Of a DNA stretch of 64,000 bases, positions 52,456-61,054 are shown in pieces. Made by a program: the position numbers and the translations under genes. Under the pieces are notes generated by a model. It saw nothing but the letters and a program-made list of their open reading frames with translations, had not been told where the DNA came from and did no database searches. Numbering within the stretch: the stretch's first letter is position 1; every line of letters starts with the position of its first letter. Origin of the DNA: Roseibium suaedae (lineage in GTDB: Bacteria > Pseudomonadota > Alphaproteobacteria > Rhizobiales > Stappiaceae); contig NZ_FRBW01000004.1 of assembly GCF_900142725.1 (NCBI RefSeq), forward strand, positions 484,661-548,660. The letters are read 5' to 3'.

Positions 52456-54723
52456 ATGCGCAGCAACCTGGCCGGTCCGCGCCTGTTGCTCCGCCGGCTT
52501 CGCGAAGTCATGGCGGAGCCGATCAAGGCGCAGGAGCGACTCGATAAGATCGTGGTCCTGATCGCGGCCAACGTGGTGGCCGAGGTCTGCTCGGTCTATA
52601 TACTGCGTGCCGACGGCGTTCTTGAGCTTTATGCCACCGAAGGCCTGAAGCGCGAAGCCGTGCACCATGCGTCGCTGCGCGTCGGACAAGGCCTTGTCGG
52701 TCTGATCGCCGCCGAAGCGCGGCCCCTCAATCTTCCCAACGCCCGTGCGCATCCGGCCTTTGCCTATCTGCCGGAAACGGGCGAAGACGCCTACAATTCT
52801 TTCCTGGGTGTGCCGATCCTGCGTGCTGGCCGCACGCTGGGCGTTCTGGTCGTTCAGAACCAGTCGCACCGCACCTATCTGGAAGACGAAGTCGAAGCCC
52901 TGCAGACAACGGCAATGGTCATTGCCGAAATGGTGGCTGCGGGTGAACTTGAAGCCATTTCTCAGAAGGGCACGGGGCTCGACCTGTCCCGGCCGATCCA
53001 TGCGCAGGGAGTTGCCCTGGCCGAAGGCGTCGGCCTTGGCCATGTGGTCCTGCATGAGCCGCGCGTGGTCGTCACCAATCTGATTTCCGAGGACACGGAC
53101 GCTGAAAAGAGCCGCCTGACCACGGCAATCAACCGTTTGCGTCTGTCCATCGACGATCTTCTGGCCAGCAATGACATTGCCGCCGTGGGGGAGCACCGGG
53201 AGGTTCTCGAAGCCTACCGGATGTTTGCCTATGACCAGGGCTGGATCCGCAAGATCGAGGAAGCCATTCGCAACGGTCTGACGGCGGAAGCGTCGGTTGA
53301 AAAGGTCCAGAGCGACATGCGCGCGCGCATGCTCCGCCAGACCGATCCGTATCTGCGCGAACGGCTGCACGATCTCGATGATCTGGCGCACCGGCTCATT
53401 CGCGAGCTGATGGGCCGTGACCATGGCTCCGCAGTTGATGATCTGCCGCAGGACGCCATCATCATTGCCCGCAACATGGGGGCGGCCGAACTTCTCGACT
53501 ATGACCGCGACAAGATCCGCGGCCTCGTGCTTGAGGAAGGCGGCCCGACCAGCCACATCACCATCGTCAGCCGGGCTCTTGGCATTCCGATGGTTGGCCA
53601 GGTCCATGACATCGTCAGCCTGGCGGATGCCGGGGATGCGGTCATCGTCGACGGGGATGCGGGCGAGGTCTATCTGCGCCCCGCCCAGGACGTTCAGAAC
53701 GCTTATGCCGAAAAGGTGCGGTTCCGTGCCCGCCGGCAGGCCCAGTACCGCCGTCTGCGCAACAAGCCGTCCGTCACCAAGGATGGGGTGGAGATCGCCC
53801 TGCAGATGAACGCGGGGCTCCTGGTTGACCTGCCGCATCTGACCGAGGCGGGCGCTGCCGGTGTCGGCCTGTTCCGCACCGAATTACAGTTCATGCTGGC
53901 CTCTTCCTTCCCGCGCATGAAGGAACAGAGGGCGCAATATGAGCAGGTGCTGGCAGCTGCTGACGGCAAGCCGGTCACGTTCCGCTCTCTTGATATCGGT
54001 GGTGACAAGGTTCTCCCATATCTGCGCTCCATTCAGGAAGAAAACCCGGCCATGGGCTGGCGCGCTCTGCGTCTGGGGCTGGACCGTCCGGGATTGCTGC
54101 GGACCCAGATCCGGGCGCTGCTGATGGCGGCTGCCGGGCGTGATCTGAAGCTGATGTTCCCGATGGTCGCCGAGGTGGATGAATTCCTGCTGGCACGCGG
54201 CCTGGTCGAGCGCGAACTCAAGCATCTGCGCCGTCATGGCCATGCGGTGCCGGAGAAGATCCGGCTGGGCGTCATGGTCGAGGTTCCCTCCCTGCTGTTC
54301 CAGCTCGATGAGCTGATGCAGGAAGTGGATTTCGTCTCTGTCGGCTCGAACGACCTGTTCCAGTTCTTCTGTGCGGTGGACCGGGGCAATACCCGTGTTG
54401 CCGATCGTTTTGATCCGCTGAGCCTCGGCTTCCTTCGTGCCCTCAAGCGGATCGTCGACAAGGCCGGGGCAGCGCATGTTCCCGTCACCCTGTGCGGTGA
54501 ACTTGCCGGCAAGCCGCTCGAGGCCATGGCCCTGATCGGCCTCGGCTTCCGCGATCTTTCCATGTCGCCGGCCTCGCTTGGTCCCGTAAAGGCCATGCTG
54601 AGAACGCTGGATGCCGGACGTCTGGCCGCGCGCCTTCTGCCGCGCCTGGAGCCGGGCCATCCGGAAGGCGACATTCGTGACTTCCTGAAGCGGTTTGCCG
54701 CCGAGATGGACGTCTCGCTCTAG
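52456..54723 (+). CDS. ptsP: PTS enzyme I(Ntr), PtsP
   Basis: The 755-residue protein has an N-terminal GAF domain (about 18-165: VVAEVCSVYILRADGVLELY and VGQGLVGLIAAEARPL), then enzyme I: an HPr-binding helical part, the phospho-His domain with GGPTSHITIVSRALGIPM (His367), and the PEP-binding barrel with GLFRTELQFM, RSLDIGGDK, SVGSNDLFQFFCAVDRGN and a Cys in VTLCGELAG. It passes phosphate from PEP to NPr and EIIA(Ntr), linking nitrogen status to regulation. lysC precedes it by about 70 bases. Confidence 0.96.
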   Translation: MRSNLAGPRLLLRRLREVMAEPIKAQERLDKIVVLIAANVVAEVCSVYILRADGVLELYATEGLKREAVHHASLRVGQGLVGLIAAEARPLNLPNARAHPAFAYLPETGEDAYNSFLGVPILRAGRTLGVLVVQNQSHRTYLEDEVEALQTTAMVIAEMVAAGELEAISQKGTGLDLSRPIHAQGVALAEGVGLGHVVLHEPRVVVTNLISEDTDAEKSRLTTAINRLRLSIDDLLASNDIAAVGEHREVLEAYRMFAYDQGWIRKIEEAIRNGLTAEASVEKVQSDMRARMLRQTDPYLRERLHDLDDLAHRLIRELMGRDHGSAVDDLPQDAIIIARNMGAAELLDYDRDKIRGLVLEEGGPTSHITIVSRALGIPMVGQVHDIVSLADAGDAVIVDGDAGEVYLRPAQDVQNAYAEKVRFRARRQAQYRRLRNKPSVTKDGVEIALQMNAGLLVDLPHLTEAGAAGVGLFRTELQFMLASSFPRMKEQRAQYEQVLAAADGKPVTFRSLDIGGDKVLPYLRSIQEENPAMGWRALRLGLDRPGLLRTQIRALLMAAAGRDLKLMFPMVAEVDEFLLARGLVERELKHLRRHGHAVPEKIRLGVMVEVPSLLFQLDELMQEVDFVSVGSNDLFQFFCAVDRGNTRVADRFDPLSLGFLRALKRIVDKAGAAHVPVTLCGELAGKPLEAMALIGLGFRDLSMSPASLGPVKAMLRTLDAGRLAARLLPRLEPGHPEGDIRDFLKRFAAEMDVSL

Positions 54724-54771
54724 TTTCATATCATTGGTGTGCCTGATCGCAGGCAGAAGGAGACGGCGCTC

Positions 54772-55845
54772 ATGCTGGCGCGTAACAAGCTTGACACGTT
54801 GCTTGCCCGGTTTTCCGAAATCGAGCACCGGATGTCGGCCAATCCGGATCCGGGCACCTATGTGAAACTGTCCCGGGAATATGCCTCGCTGGAGCCTTTT
54901 ATCCTGAAGGTTCGCGAACTTCTGAAGGCGCAGGACGATCTTGCCGAGGCCCGCGCCCTTCTGGCCGATTCCAAGACCGACCGGGACATGCGCGAGCTGG
55001 CCGAGGCGGAAGTGGAAGAACTGGAAGAGCGGCTTGAAGGGCTCAGCCAGGAAGTCCGCATCGGTCTTCTGCCGAAGGATGCTGCCGACGCCAATGACGC
55101 CATTCTCGAAGTGCGCGCCGGGACGGGTGGTGACGAAGCGGCTCTCTTTGCCGGTGATCTCTTCCGCATGTACCAGCGCTTTGCCGAGCTGCAGGGCTGG
55201 AAGGTCGAGGTGATGTCCGCCAGCGAAGGGGAAGTCGGCGGCTACAAGGAAATCATTGCGTCCGTATCCGGCGAAAACGTCTTTGCCCGCATGAAGTTCG
55301 AATCCGGTGTGCACCGGGTCCAGCGCGTACCGGCAACCGAATCTGGTGGGCGTATTCACACGTCCGCCGCTACGGTCGCCGTTCTGCCGCAGGCCGAGGA
55401 TGTGGACATCGAAGTCAATGACAGCGATCTGCGCATCGATACCTACCGGGCATCCGGCGCGGGTGGTCAGCACGTAAACACGACCGATTCCGCGGTCCGT
55501 ATCACCCACTTGCCCACGGGCATCGTTGTGGCGGTCCAGGATGAGCGCTCCCAGCACAAGAACAAGGCGCGCGCCATGCAGCTGCTGCGCGCCCGCATCT
55601 ACGATGCCGAGCGTGAGCGGGCGGCAAGCGAGCGGACGGAAGCCCGCCGCCTTCAGGTCGGTTCAGGTGACCGGTCGGAGCGGATCCGCACCTATAATTT
55701 CCCTCAAGGCCGGGTCACTGATCACCGGATTGGTCTGACGCTTTACAAGCTCGAGCAGATCCTGTCCGGCGAAGCGCTGCATGAAGTGATCGAGGCACTG
55801 ATTGTCGATTATCAGGCGGCCCTTCTTGCGGCTGAAGAGGCTTGA
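54772..55845 (+). CDS. prfA: Peptide chain release factor 1
   Basis: The 357-residue factor has the stop-codon recognition loop in its second domain and the GGQ motif at 231-233 in [17 protein letters not shown], which triggers peptidyl-tRNA hydrolysis. [17 protein letters not shown] and [19 protein letters not shown] are typical RF1. It reads UAA and UAG. ATG 54772 follows AAGGAG at nine bases; a start at 54739 would add 11 residues and lacks a site. It is directly followed by prmC, whose product methylates the GGQ glutamine. Confidence 0.97.
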   Translation: MLARNKLDTLLARFSEIEHRMSANPDPGTYVKLSREYASLEPFILKVRELLKAQDDLAEARALLADSKTDRDMRELAEAEVEELEERLEGLSQEVRIGLLPKDAADANDAILEVRAGTGGDEAALFAGDLFRMYQRFAELQGWKVEVMSASEGEVGGYKEIIASVSGENVFARMKFESGVHRVQRVPATESGGRIHTSAATVAVLPQAEDVDIEVNDSDLRIDTYRASGAGGQHVNTTDSAVRITHLPTGIVVAVQDERSQHKNKARAMQLLRARIYDAERERAASERTEARRLQVGSGDRSERIRTYNFPQGRVTDHRIGLTLYKLEQILSGEALHEVIEALIVDYQAALLAAEEA

Positions 55846-55848
55846 ACC

Positions 55849-56691
55849 ATGGAACTTGGCGCCCTCTGGCGTGAAGTGCGCAACAGCCTGAGATCCGCCG
55901 GCTGCGAGACTGCGGATCTTGACGCCAAGGCGCTGGTGTCTGGTGCGCTGGACCTGTCGATCTCGGAGGTGATCCTGCGGGATGGAGACGAGGTTTCTAC
56001 AGAGAAGGCCGCTTATATCCAGTCTCTTGCCACGCAAAGGGCCCAAGGGGTGCCGGTTGGCCGCCTGCTCGGCTGGCGGGAGTTCTGGGGCATGCGCTTC
56101 GCCTTGAACCCGGCGACCCTCGAACCGCGCCCGGATACCGAAATCCTCGTGGAGGCAGTTCTGGCCCGGACAGTGCCGGGGCGGCCGCTCCGCTTTGCGG
56201 ACATCGGAACCGGGACCGGGGCAATCGCCGTGGCGCTTCTCAGCGAGTTGCCGGAGGCCGACTGTCTTGCGGTGGATCTGTCACCGGAAGCGCTCTCCTG
56301 TGCTATCGCGAATGCGGACCGGCTCGGAGTGGGTAAGCGGTTTCATCCGGTGGTTTCCGACTATGCCAGCGCCCTGTCCGGGGAGCTGGATTGGCTCGTA
56401 AGTAATCCGCCGTATATCCGGTCGGAGGTGATCGAAGGTCTTGACCGGGACGTGCGTGATCACGATCCGATGCTGGCGCTGGACGGCGGCGCAGATGGCC
56501 TGGCCGCATACCGGACTTTGACTGCAGAAGCGCAGAAACTCCTGAAGAATGGCGGGCGAATCGCTTTCGAAATCGGTTTTGACCAGGCCGCCGACGTGTC
56601 GGACCTGCTGACCGGAGCCGGGTTTGTTAACATTGAAATCATTCAGGATCTTGGTGGGAACGACCGGGTTGTGCTCGGCCTGCGGCCATAA
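55849..56691 (+). CDS. prmC: Release factor glutamine methyltransferase PrmC
   Basis: The 280-residue protein has an N-terminal helical domain, PVGRLLGWREFWGMRF, a SAM motif (RFADIGTGTGAIAVALL) and the NPPY motif in WLVSNPPYIRSEV near residue 184, which is diagnostic for N5-glutamine methyltransferases. It methylates the GGQ glutamine of RF1 and RF2. It begins 3 bases after the prfA stop. Confidence 0.95.
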   Translation: MELGALWREVRNSLRSAGCETADLDAKALVSGALDLSISEVILRDGDEVSTEKAAYIQSLATQRAQGVPVGRLLGWREFWGMRFALNPATLEPRPDTEILVEAVLARTVPGRPLRFADIGTGTGAIAVALLSELPEADCLAVDLSPEALSCAIANADRLGVGKRFHPVVSDYASALSGELDWLVSNPPYIRSEVIEGLDRDVRDHDPMLALDGGADGLAAYRTLTAEAQKLLKNGGRIAFEIGFDQAADVSDLLTGAGFVNIEIIQDLGGNDRVVLGLRP

Positions 56692-57062
56692 GTCCGGGCG
56701 ATTTGACCCGGATGTGAAAAATCGCTTGGAAAACCAAGCTGAACCAGTTAGGTTCACCTCGCCGAGACCGGAGTAATGTGATCAGCGTTTAGCGGGGCAT
56801 GCCTTTCCGGCAACGTGGGGACAAACGCTTCCAGCGCGTTTTGGAAACCGTTGTTTAGACGGACCATCCGGACTTTCGGACTGTCGCAGAACATGGCGAT
56901 TGCATCGGCTGTAAAACGGCCCGGTGTCTTTCGAGTATTCAAGTACGGTCGACAGCCGCTGACCTGCACGGTTGGTTTCGGCATATTTCGTGTCGGTATT
57001 AGGTAATCCCGATGTTTGGCCAGCGTTAAGCTGGTCGCCGTTCCTTAAGAGAAAACGGCAGG
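56692..57062. other. Intergenic region before the DUF4167 gene
   Basis: The 371 bases hold only short frames with no recognisable similarity (for example a 63-codon frame from 56815 on the plus strand and a 76-codon frame on the minus strand). Base composition is not unusual. It presumably contains the DUF4167 promoter. I see no clear tRNA, sRNA or riboswitch signature. Confidence 0.5.
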
Positions 57063-57884
57063 ATGAGACCAGGTAATCAGAGCAAACAGCAGCGTATGCG
57101 CGGACGGAGCCGCAAGGGTCCGAATCCGCTGAGCAGGACCTATGAATCCAACGGTCCGGATGTGAAAATCCGTGGTACAGCCCTGCACGTCGCGGAGAAG
57201 TATCAGCAGCTCGCCCGGGATGCTCAGGCATCCGGTGACCGGATCATGTCCGAAAATTATTTCCAGCATGCGGAGCACTATCTGCGCATCGTGGCAGCCG
57301 CCCAGGGCAACATGCAGCCTGTGCTGCAGGCCGGCATGGACGGTGACGAGGACGGCCAGGACTATCCGGTCCAGGCAGCCCCCGAGCGTCGTGAGCGGTT
57401 CGACCGCAACGGCGACCGCCCTGAGCGTGCAGAGCGCCCCGAACGTGCAGAACGCGCTGAGCGCCAGGAACGTGGTGAGCGCCCCGAGCGTCAGCCCCGT
57501 GGCGACCGGAACGGCTCTGCAGACCGTTTTGCACAACAGGACATGGTCGGCGAGGACAGCCCGCAGCCGTTTATCGACGATATGCCGATGATCGACGCCT
57601 CCGGCCAGGTCAATGGCCATGGCGCCCGGGCTATCGAAGAGGACGGCGAAGACGACAAGCCGCGCCGCCGCCCGCGTGGCACGCGTGGCCGTGGTGTCCG
57701 CCGCACTGGCGCTGAGGACGACGCCCCGGTTGCTGAAGAAGCTTCCGCTCCGGTTGAAGTTCCGGAAGTGGTTGCTGCAGACGACGAAGCCCCTGCCAAG
57801 CCCAAGGCCCGCCGGACCCCGCGTCCGCGCAAGCCCAAGGCTGAAGAAGGCTCGGCCAAGGAAGTTGTCGCCGCTGGCGAATGA
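57063..57884 (+). CDS. DUF4167 family protein
   Basis: The 273-residue protein has the conserved N-terminal DUF4167 domain (about 1-85: RGRSRKGPNPLSRTYESNGP and VAEKYQQLARDAQASGDRIM, ending NYFQHAEHYLRIVAA), a basic start that suggests nucleic-acid binding, and a long disordered region in which short ERPERAERQERGER-type units alternate (about 115-150), followed by acidic and then Lys/Arg/Pro-rich segments. The family is conserved next to prmC and clpB in Hyphomicrobiales and is uncharacterised. The start is set by the conserved MRPG end. A terminator follows. Confidence 0.92.
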   Translation: MRPGNQSKQQRMRGRSRKGPNPLSRTYESNGPDVKIRGTALHVAEKYQQLARDAQASGDRIMSENYFQHAEHYLRIVAAAQGNMQPVLQAGMDGDEDGQDYPVQAAPERRERFDRNGDRPERAERPERAERAERQERGERPERQPRGDRNGSADRFAQQDMVGEDSPQPFIDDMPMIDASGQVNGHGARAIEEDGEDDKPRRRPRGTRGRGVRRTGAEDDAPVAEEASAPVEVPEVVAADDEAPAKPKARRTPRPRKPKAEEGSAKEVVAAGE

Positions 57885-57917
57885 TTTCCGGCCTTCGCTG
57901 GACCCTGCAAGGATTGA

Positions 57918-57947
57918 AACGGCGCCCATCGTGGCGCCGTTTTTGTT
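57918..57947 (+). terminator. Intrinsic terminator after the DUF4167 gene
   Basis: AACGGCGCC-CATCGT-GGCGCCGTT is followed by TTTGTTT; a 9-bp perfect stem. Confidence 0.9.
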
Positions 57948-58128
57948 TGGCCTGTTCCTTTCTACGAATTCATCCGGAATTTTGCCGCACCCCCTTTTGT
58001 GTTCAATTTGCAACACTATATCCGGAGTGCGGTGCTCAAAGAGGCCGCCCGGGTGCTTCGGTTGAAGAAGGTCCGGATTCCGATACGCTTTCCATGCTTC
58101 GGGTGGAATGGCGGAGTGGAGGTCAGTA

Positions 58129-60726
58129 ATGAACTTTGAAAAATACACAGAACGTGCCCGTGGTTTCATTCAGTCCGCGCAGACCCATGCGCTTGGGCGC
58201 GGGCATCAGCAATTCGCCCCGGAACACATTCTGAAGGTCCTTCTTGATGACCCGGAAGGTCTCGCAAGCGGCCTGATTGAACGGGCCGGCGGCCAGGCCA
58301 CTCTGGCAAAGACGGAAGTCGAACGGCTTCTGGACAAGATGCCGAAGGTGAGCGGTGGGGAAGGTCAGCTCTATCTTGCTCCCGGCACAGCCCGTGTTCT
58401 CGACCAGGCCCTGAAGATCGCTGAAAAGGCTGGTGACAGCTTTGTAACCGTTGAACGCTTGCTCCTGGCCCTTGCCATGGATCAGGACGGCGAAACCGGC
58501 AAGCTGCTTGCCAAGGCCGGCGTCACCGCGAATGGCCTGAACGAAGCGATCAACTCTCTGCGTCAGGGCAGGACTGCGGACAGCGCGACAGCCGAGAACC
58601 AGTATGACGCCCTGAAGAAATATGCCCGGGATCTCACCCAGGCTGCCCGTGAGGGCAAGCTGGATCCGGTGATCGGCCGTGACGAGGAAATCCGCCGCAC
58701 GATTCAGGTCCTGTCCCGCCGGACCAAGAACAACCCGGTGCTGATCGGCGAGCCGGGCGTTGGCAAGACCGCCATCGCCGAAGGTCTCGCGCTGCGCATC
58801 ATCAACGGGGATGTGCCTGAGTCGCTCAAGGACAAGAAACTTCTTGCTCTCGACATGGGGTCCCTGATTGCAGGTGCAAAGTATCGCGGAGAATTCGAGG
58901 AACGCCTGAAGGGCATCCTGTCTGAAGTTCAGGCGGCTGCCGGTGGCATCGTCCTCTTCATTGACGAGATGCACACGCTTGTCGGTGCGGGCAAGGCGGA
59001 TGGCGCCATGGATGCGTCCAACCTCCTGAAGCCGGCACTGGCCCGTGGCGAACTCCACTGCGTTGGTGCGACCACGCTGGATGAGTACCGCAAGCACGTG
59101 GAAAAGGATGCGGCGCTGGCCCGCCGGTTCCAGCCTGTGTTTGTCAGCGAGCCGACGGTCGAGGACACCATCTCGATCCTGCGCGGGCTCAAGGAAAAGT
59201 ACGAGCTCCATCACGGGGTCCGGATCACCGACTCGGCCATTGTTTCTGCGGCAACCCTGTCGAACCGCTACATCACGGACCGGTTCCTGCCGGACAAGGC
59301 GATCGACCTTGTCGATGAGGCTGCCAGCCGCCTGCGCATGCAGGTCGACAGCAAGCCGGAAGAACTGGACGAACTGGACCGCAGGGTCATTCAGCTCAAG
59401 ATCGAGCGTGAGGCCTTGAAGAAGGAAGAAGACCTGGCTGCCAAGGACCGCCTGGCAAAGCTGGAAAAGGAACTGTCGGACCTCGAAGAGGAATCCGATG
59501 CTTTGACCAGCCGCTGGCAGAGCGAGAAGGACAAGCTGAACCTTGAACAGAAGATCAAGGAACAGCTGGAACAGGCCCGGACTGATCTGGAAATCGCCCA
59601 GCGGCGCGGTGATCTGGCGAAGGCCGGTGAGCTGGCCTATGGCGTGGTGCCCGAACTGGAGCGCAAGCTCCAGGAAGCGGAAGCCAACTCCGGAGGCGGC
59701 TCCATGGTGGATGAAGCCGTGACCTCGTCTCATGTCGCCCAGGTCGTCTCCAAGTGGACCGGTATTCCGGTCGACCGGATGCTGGAAGGCGAGCGGGAGA
59801 AGCTGCTGCAGATGGAAGACCTTCTGTCCGGCCGGGTTATTGGCCAGGGAGAAGCCATCCATGCGGTTGCAACGGCGGTGCGCCGGGCCCGTGCCGGTCT
59901 TCAGGATCCGAACCGGCCGATCGGCTCGTTCATGTTCCTCGGGCCAACCGGTGTCGGCAAGACCGAACTGACCAAGGCTCTGGCGAGCTTCCTGTTCGAC
60001 GATGATACGGCGATGGTCCGCATCGACATGTCCGAGTACATGGAGAAGCACTCCGTTGCCCGTCTGATCGGCGCGCCTCCGGGCTATGTCGGATACGAGG
60101 AAGGCGGCTCTCTGACGGAAGCCGTCCGCCGCAGACCCTATCAGGTCGTGTTGTTCGACGAGATCGAGAAGGCCCACAGCGATGTGTTCAACGTGCTGCT
60201 TCAGGTTCTGGATGATGGCCGCCTGACCGATGGTCAGGGCCGCACCGTAGACTTCCGCAACACCTTGATCATCATGACCTCCAACCTGGGGGCCGAATAT
60301 CTGGTCAGTCAGCCGGAAGGCGAGGATACGGATGCGGTTCGCGGCGAGGTCATGGAGGCAGTCCGGTCTCACTTCCGGCCCGAGTTCCTCAACCGGCTGG
60401 ACGAGATCGTCCTGTTCCATCGTCTGCAGCGCTCGCAGATGGCGGCCATTGTCACGATCCAGTTGCAGCGGCTTAAGTCGTTGCTGGCCGATCGCAAGAT
60501 CGAGCTGGATCTGGATGACGGTGCTCTCGGTTGGTTGGCCCAGAAAGGCTATGACCCTGCCTATGGCGCCCGGCCCCTGAAGCGGGTGATCCAAAAGGAA
60601 GTTCAGGATCCGCTGGCAGAAAAGCTGCTTGGCGGGGAGATCTCTGATGGTCAGACCGTCAGGGTCTCGGCCGGAACAGACCGGCTGATCTTCCAGGTGG
60701 CGCAGGGCAATGCCAAGGCTGCCTGA
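58129..60726 (+). CDS. clpB: Disaggregating chaperone ClpB
   Basis: The 865-residue protein has the ClpN domain (1-145), AAA-1 with Walker [14 protein letters not shown] near 206, the long coiled-coil middle domain (about 405-525) that couples to DnaK, and AAA-2 with [13 protein letters not shown] near 605 and [20 protein letters not shown]. It rescues aggregated proteins with DnaK. The chosen ATG follows GGAGG; an upstream frame from 58108 would add seven residues. Heat-shock control is likely, but I cannot identify an RpoH promoter with certainty upstream. Confidence 0.97.
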   Translation: MNFEKYTERARGFIQSAQTHALGRGHQQFAPEHILKVLLDDPEGLASGLIERAGGQATLAKTEVERLLDKMPKVSGGEGQLYLAPGTARVLDQALKIAEKAGDSFVTVERLLLALAMDQDGETGKLLAKAGVTANGLNEAINSLRQGRTADSATAENQYDALKKYARDLTQAAREGKLDPVIGRDEEIRRTIQVLSRRTKNNPVLIGEPGVGKTAIAEGLALRIINGDVPESLKDKKLLALDMGSLIAGAKYRGEFEERLKGILSEVQAAAGGIVLFIDEMHTLVGAGKADGAMDASNLLKPALARGELHCVGATTLDEYRKHVEKDAALARRFQPVFVSEPTVEDTISILRGLKEKYELHHGVRITDSAIVSAATLSNRYITDRFLPDKAIDLVDEAASRLRMQVDSKPEELDELDRRVIQLKIEREALKKEEDLAAKDRLAKLEKELSDLEEESDALTSRWQSEKDKLNLEQKIKEQLEQARTDLEIAQRRGDLAKAGELAYGVVPELERKLQEAEANSGGGSMVDEAVTSSHVAQVVSKWTGIPVDRMLEGEREKLLQMEDLLSGRVIGQGEAIHAVATAVRRARAGLQDPNRPIGSFMFLGPTGVGKTELTKALASFLFDDDTAMVRIDMSEYMEKHSVARLIGAPPGYVGYEEGGSLTEAVRRRPYQVVLFDEIEKAHSDVFNVLLQVLDDGRLTDGQGRTVDFRNTLIIMTSNLGAEYLVSQPEGEDTDAVRGEVMEAVRSHFRPEFLNRLDEIVLFHRLQRSQMAAIVTIQLQRLKSLLADRKIELDLDDGALGWLAQKGYDPAYGARPLKRVIQKEVQDPLAEKLLGGEISDGQTVRVSAGTDRLIFQVAQGNAKAA

Positions 60727-60742
60727 GCCTGAGAGCCTTTGA

Positions 60743-60778
60743 AAACGAAAAGCCCCGGAGCGCACATGCTCCGGGACT
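60743..60778 (-). terminator. Intrinsic terminator for minus-strand transcription (left flank of repeat)
   Basis: The stem CCCGGAGC / GCTCCGGG (loop GCACAT) is followed, on the minus strand, by GGCTTTTCGTTTTC. It can end transcripts from the M23 gene. Its sequence is the inverted copy of the hairpin at 60984-61016. Confidence 0.75.
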
Positions 60779-60790
60779 GAATTTCATGAG

Positions 60791-60987
60791 AAAGCAGCCA
60801 AGTTTGCTGGTCATCCCGGTTTGGTGCCCAGCACCAAGACCGGGATCTAGTACTCCGTAGCGTGGGATCTTGAAAAAGGCAGTGACCTCAGATGGTTACT
60901 GGATCCCTGCCTTCGCAGGGATGACATCCAACTCTTCACGATTTGACGCCTTCACCGGTGGTTGGGGCTTTGTCAGCAGTCTGAGCC
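60791..60987. repeat. Palindromic interspersed element, copy 2 (~197 bp)
   Basis: This is the partner of 9750-9945, in the same orientation. The hairpin ATCCCGGTTTGGTGC / GCACCAAGACCGGGAT lies at 60813-60847, and the second, ATCCCTGC-CTTC-GCAGGGAT, at 60902-60922. Outer arms GTCATCCC / GGGATGAC are kept. The right end TTTGTCAGCAGTCTGAGCC runs into a terminator as in copy 1. It lies between the convergent clpB and M23 genes. Confidence 0.85.
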
Positions 60988-61016
60988 CCGGAGCATGTGC
61001 TTCGGGGCTTTTCGTT
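60984..61016 (+). terminator. Intrinsic terminator for clpB (right flank of repeat)
   Basis: CCCCGGAGC-ATGT-GCTTCGGGG is followed by CTTTTCGTTTCGG. It lies 260 bases after the clpB stop, beyond the repeat element. Confidence 0.82.
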
Positions 61017-61054
61017 TCGGCTTGTCCGTTTTGCGGCTTACTTACTGGGCCCGC

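Noticed and set aside
56754..57006. Short frames on both strands between prmC and the DUF4167 gene
   Set aside because: No ribosome site, no similarity I recognise, and both strands are open, as expected by chance.
57400..57510. Short direct repeats that might be a CRISPR or VNTR array
   Set aside because: The repeats are in frame codons for Glu-Arg-Pro-type units inside the DUF4167 gene, with no spacers of constant size.
57950..58128. RpoH (heat-shock) promoter upstream of clpB
   Set aside because: Expected from biology, but I could only find weak pairs such as CTTTTG-N17-TATATC; not strong enough to list as a feature.
58123..60765. An 880-codon open frame antisense to clpB
   Set aside because: It mirrors the clpB gene in a high-GC genome where antisense frames stay open; clpB is certain and the antisense protein has no recognisable domain.
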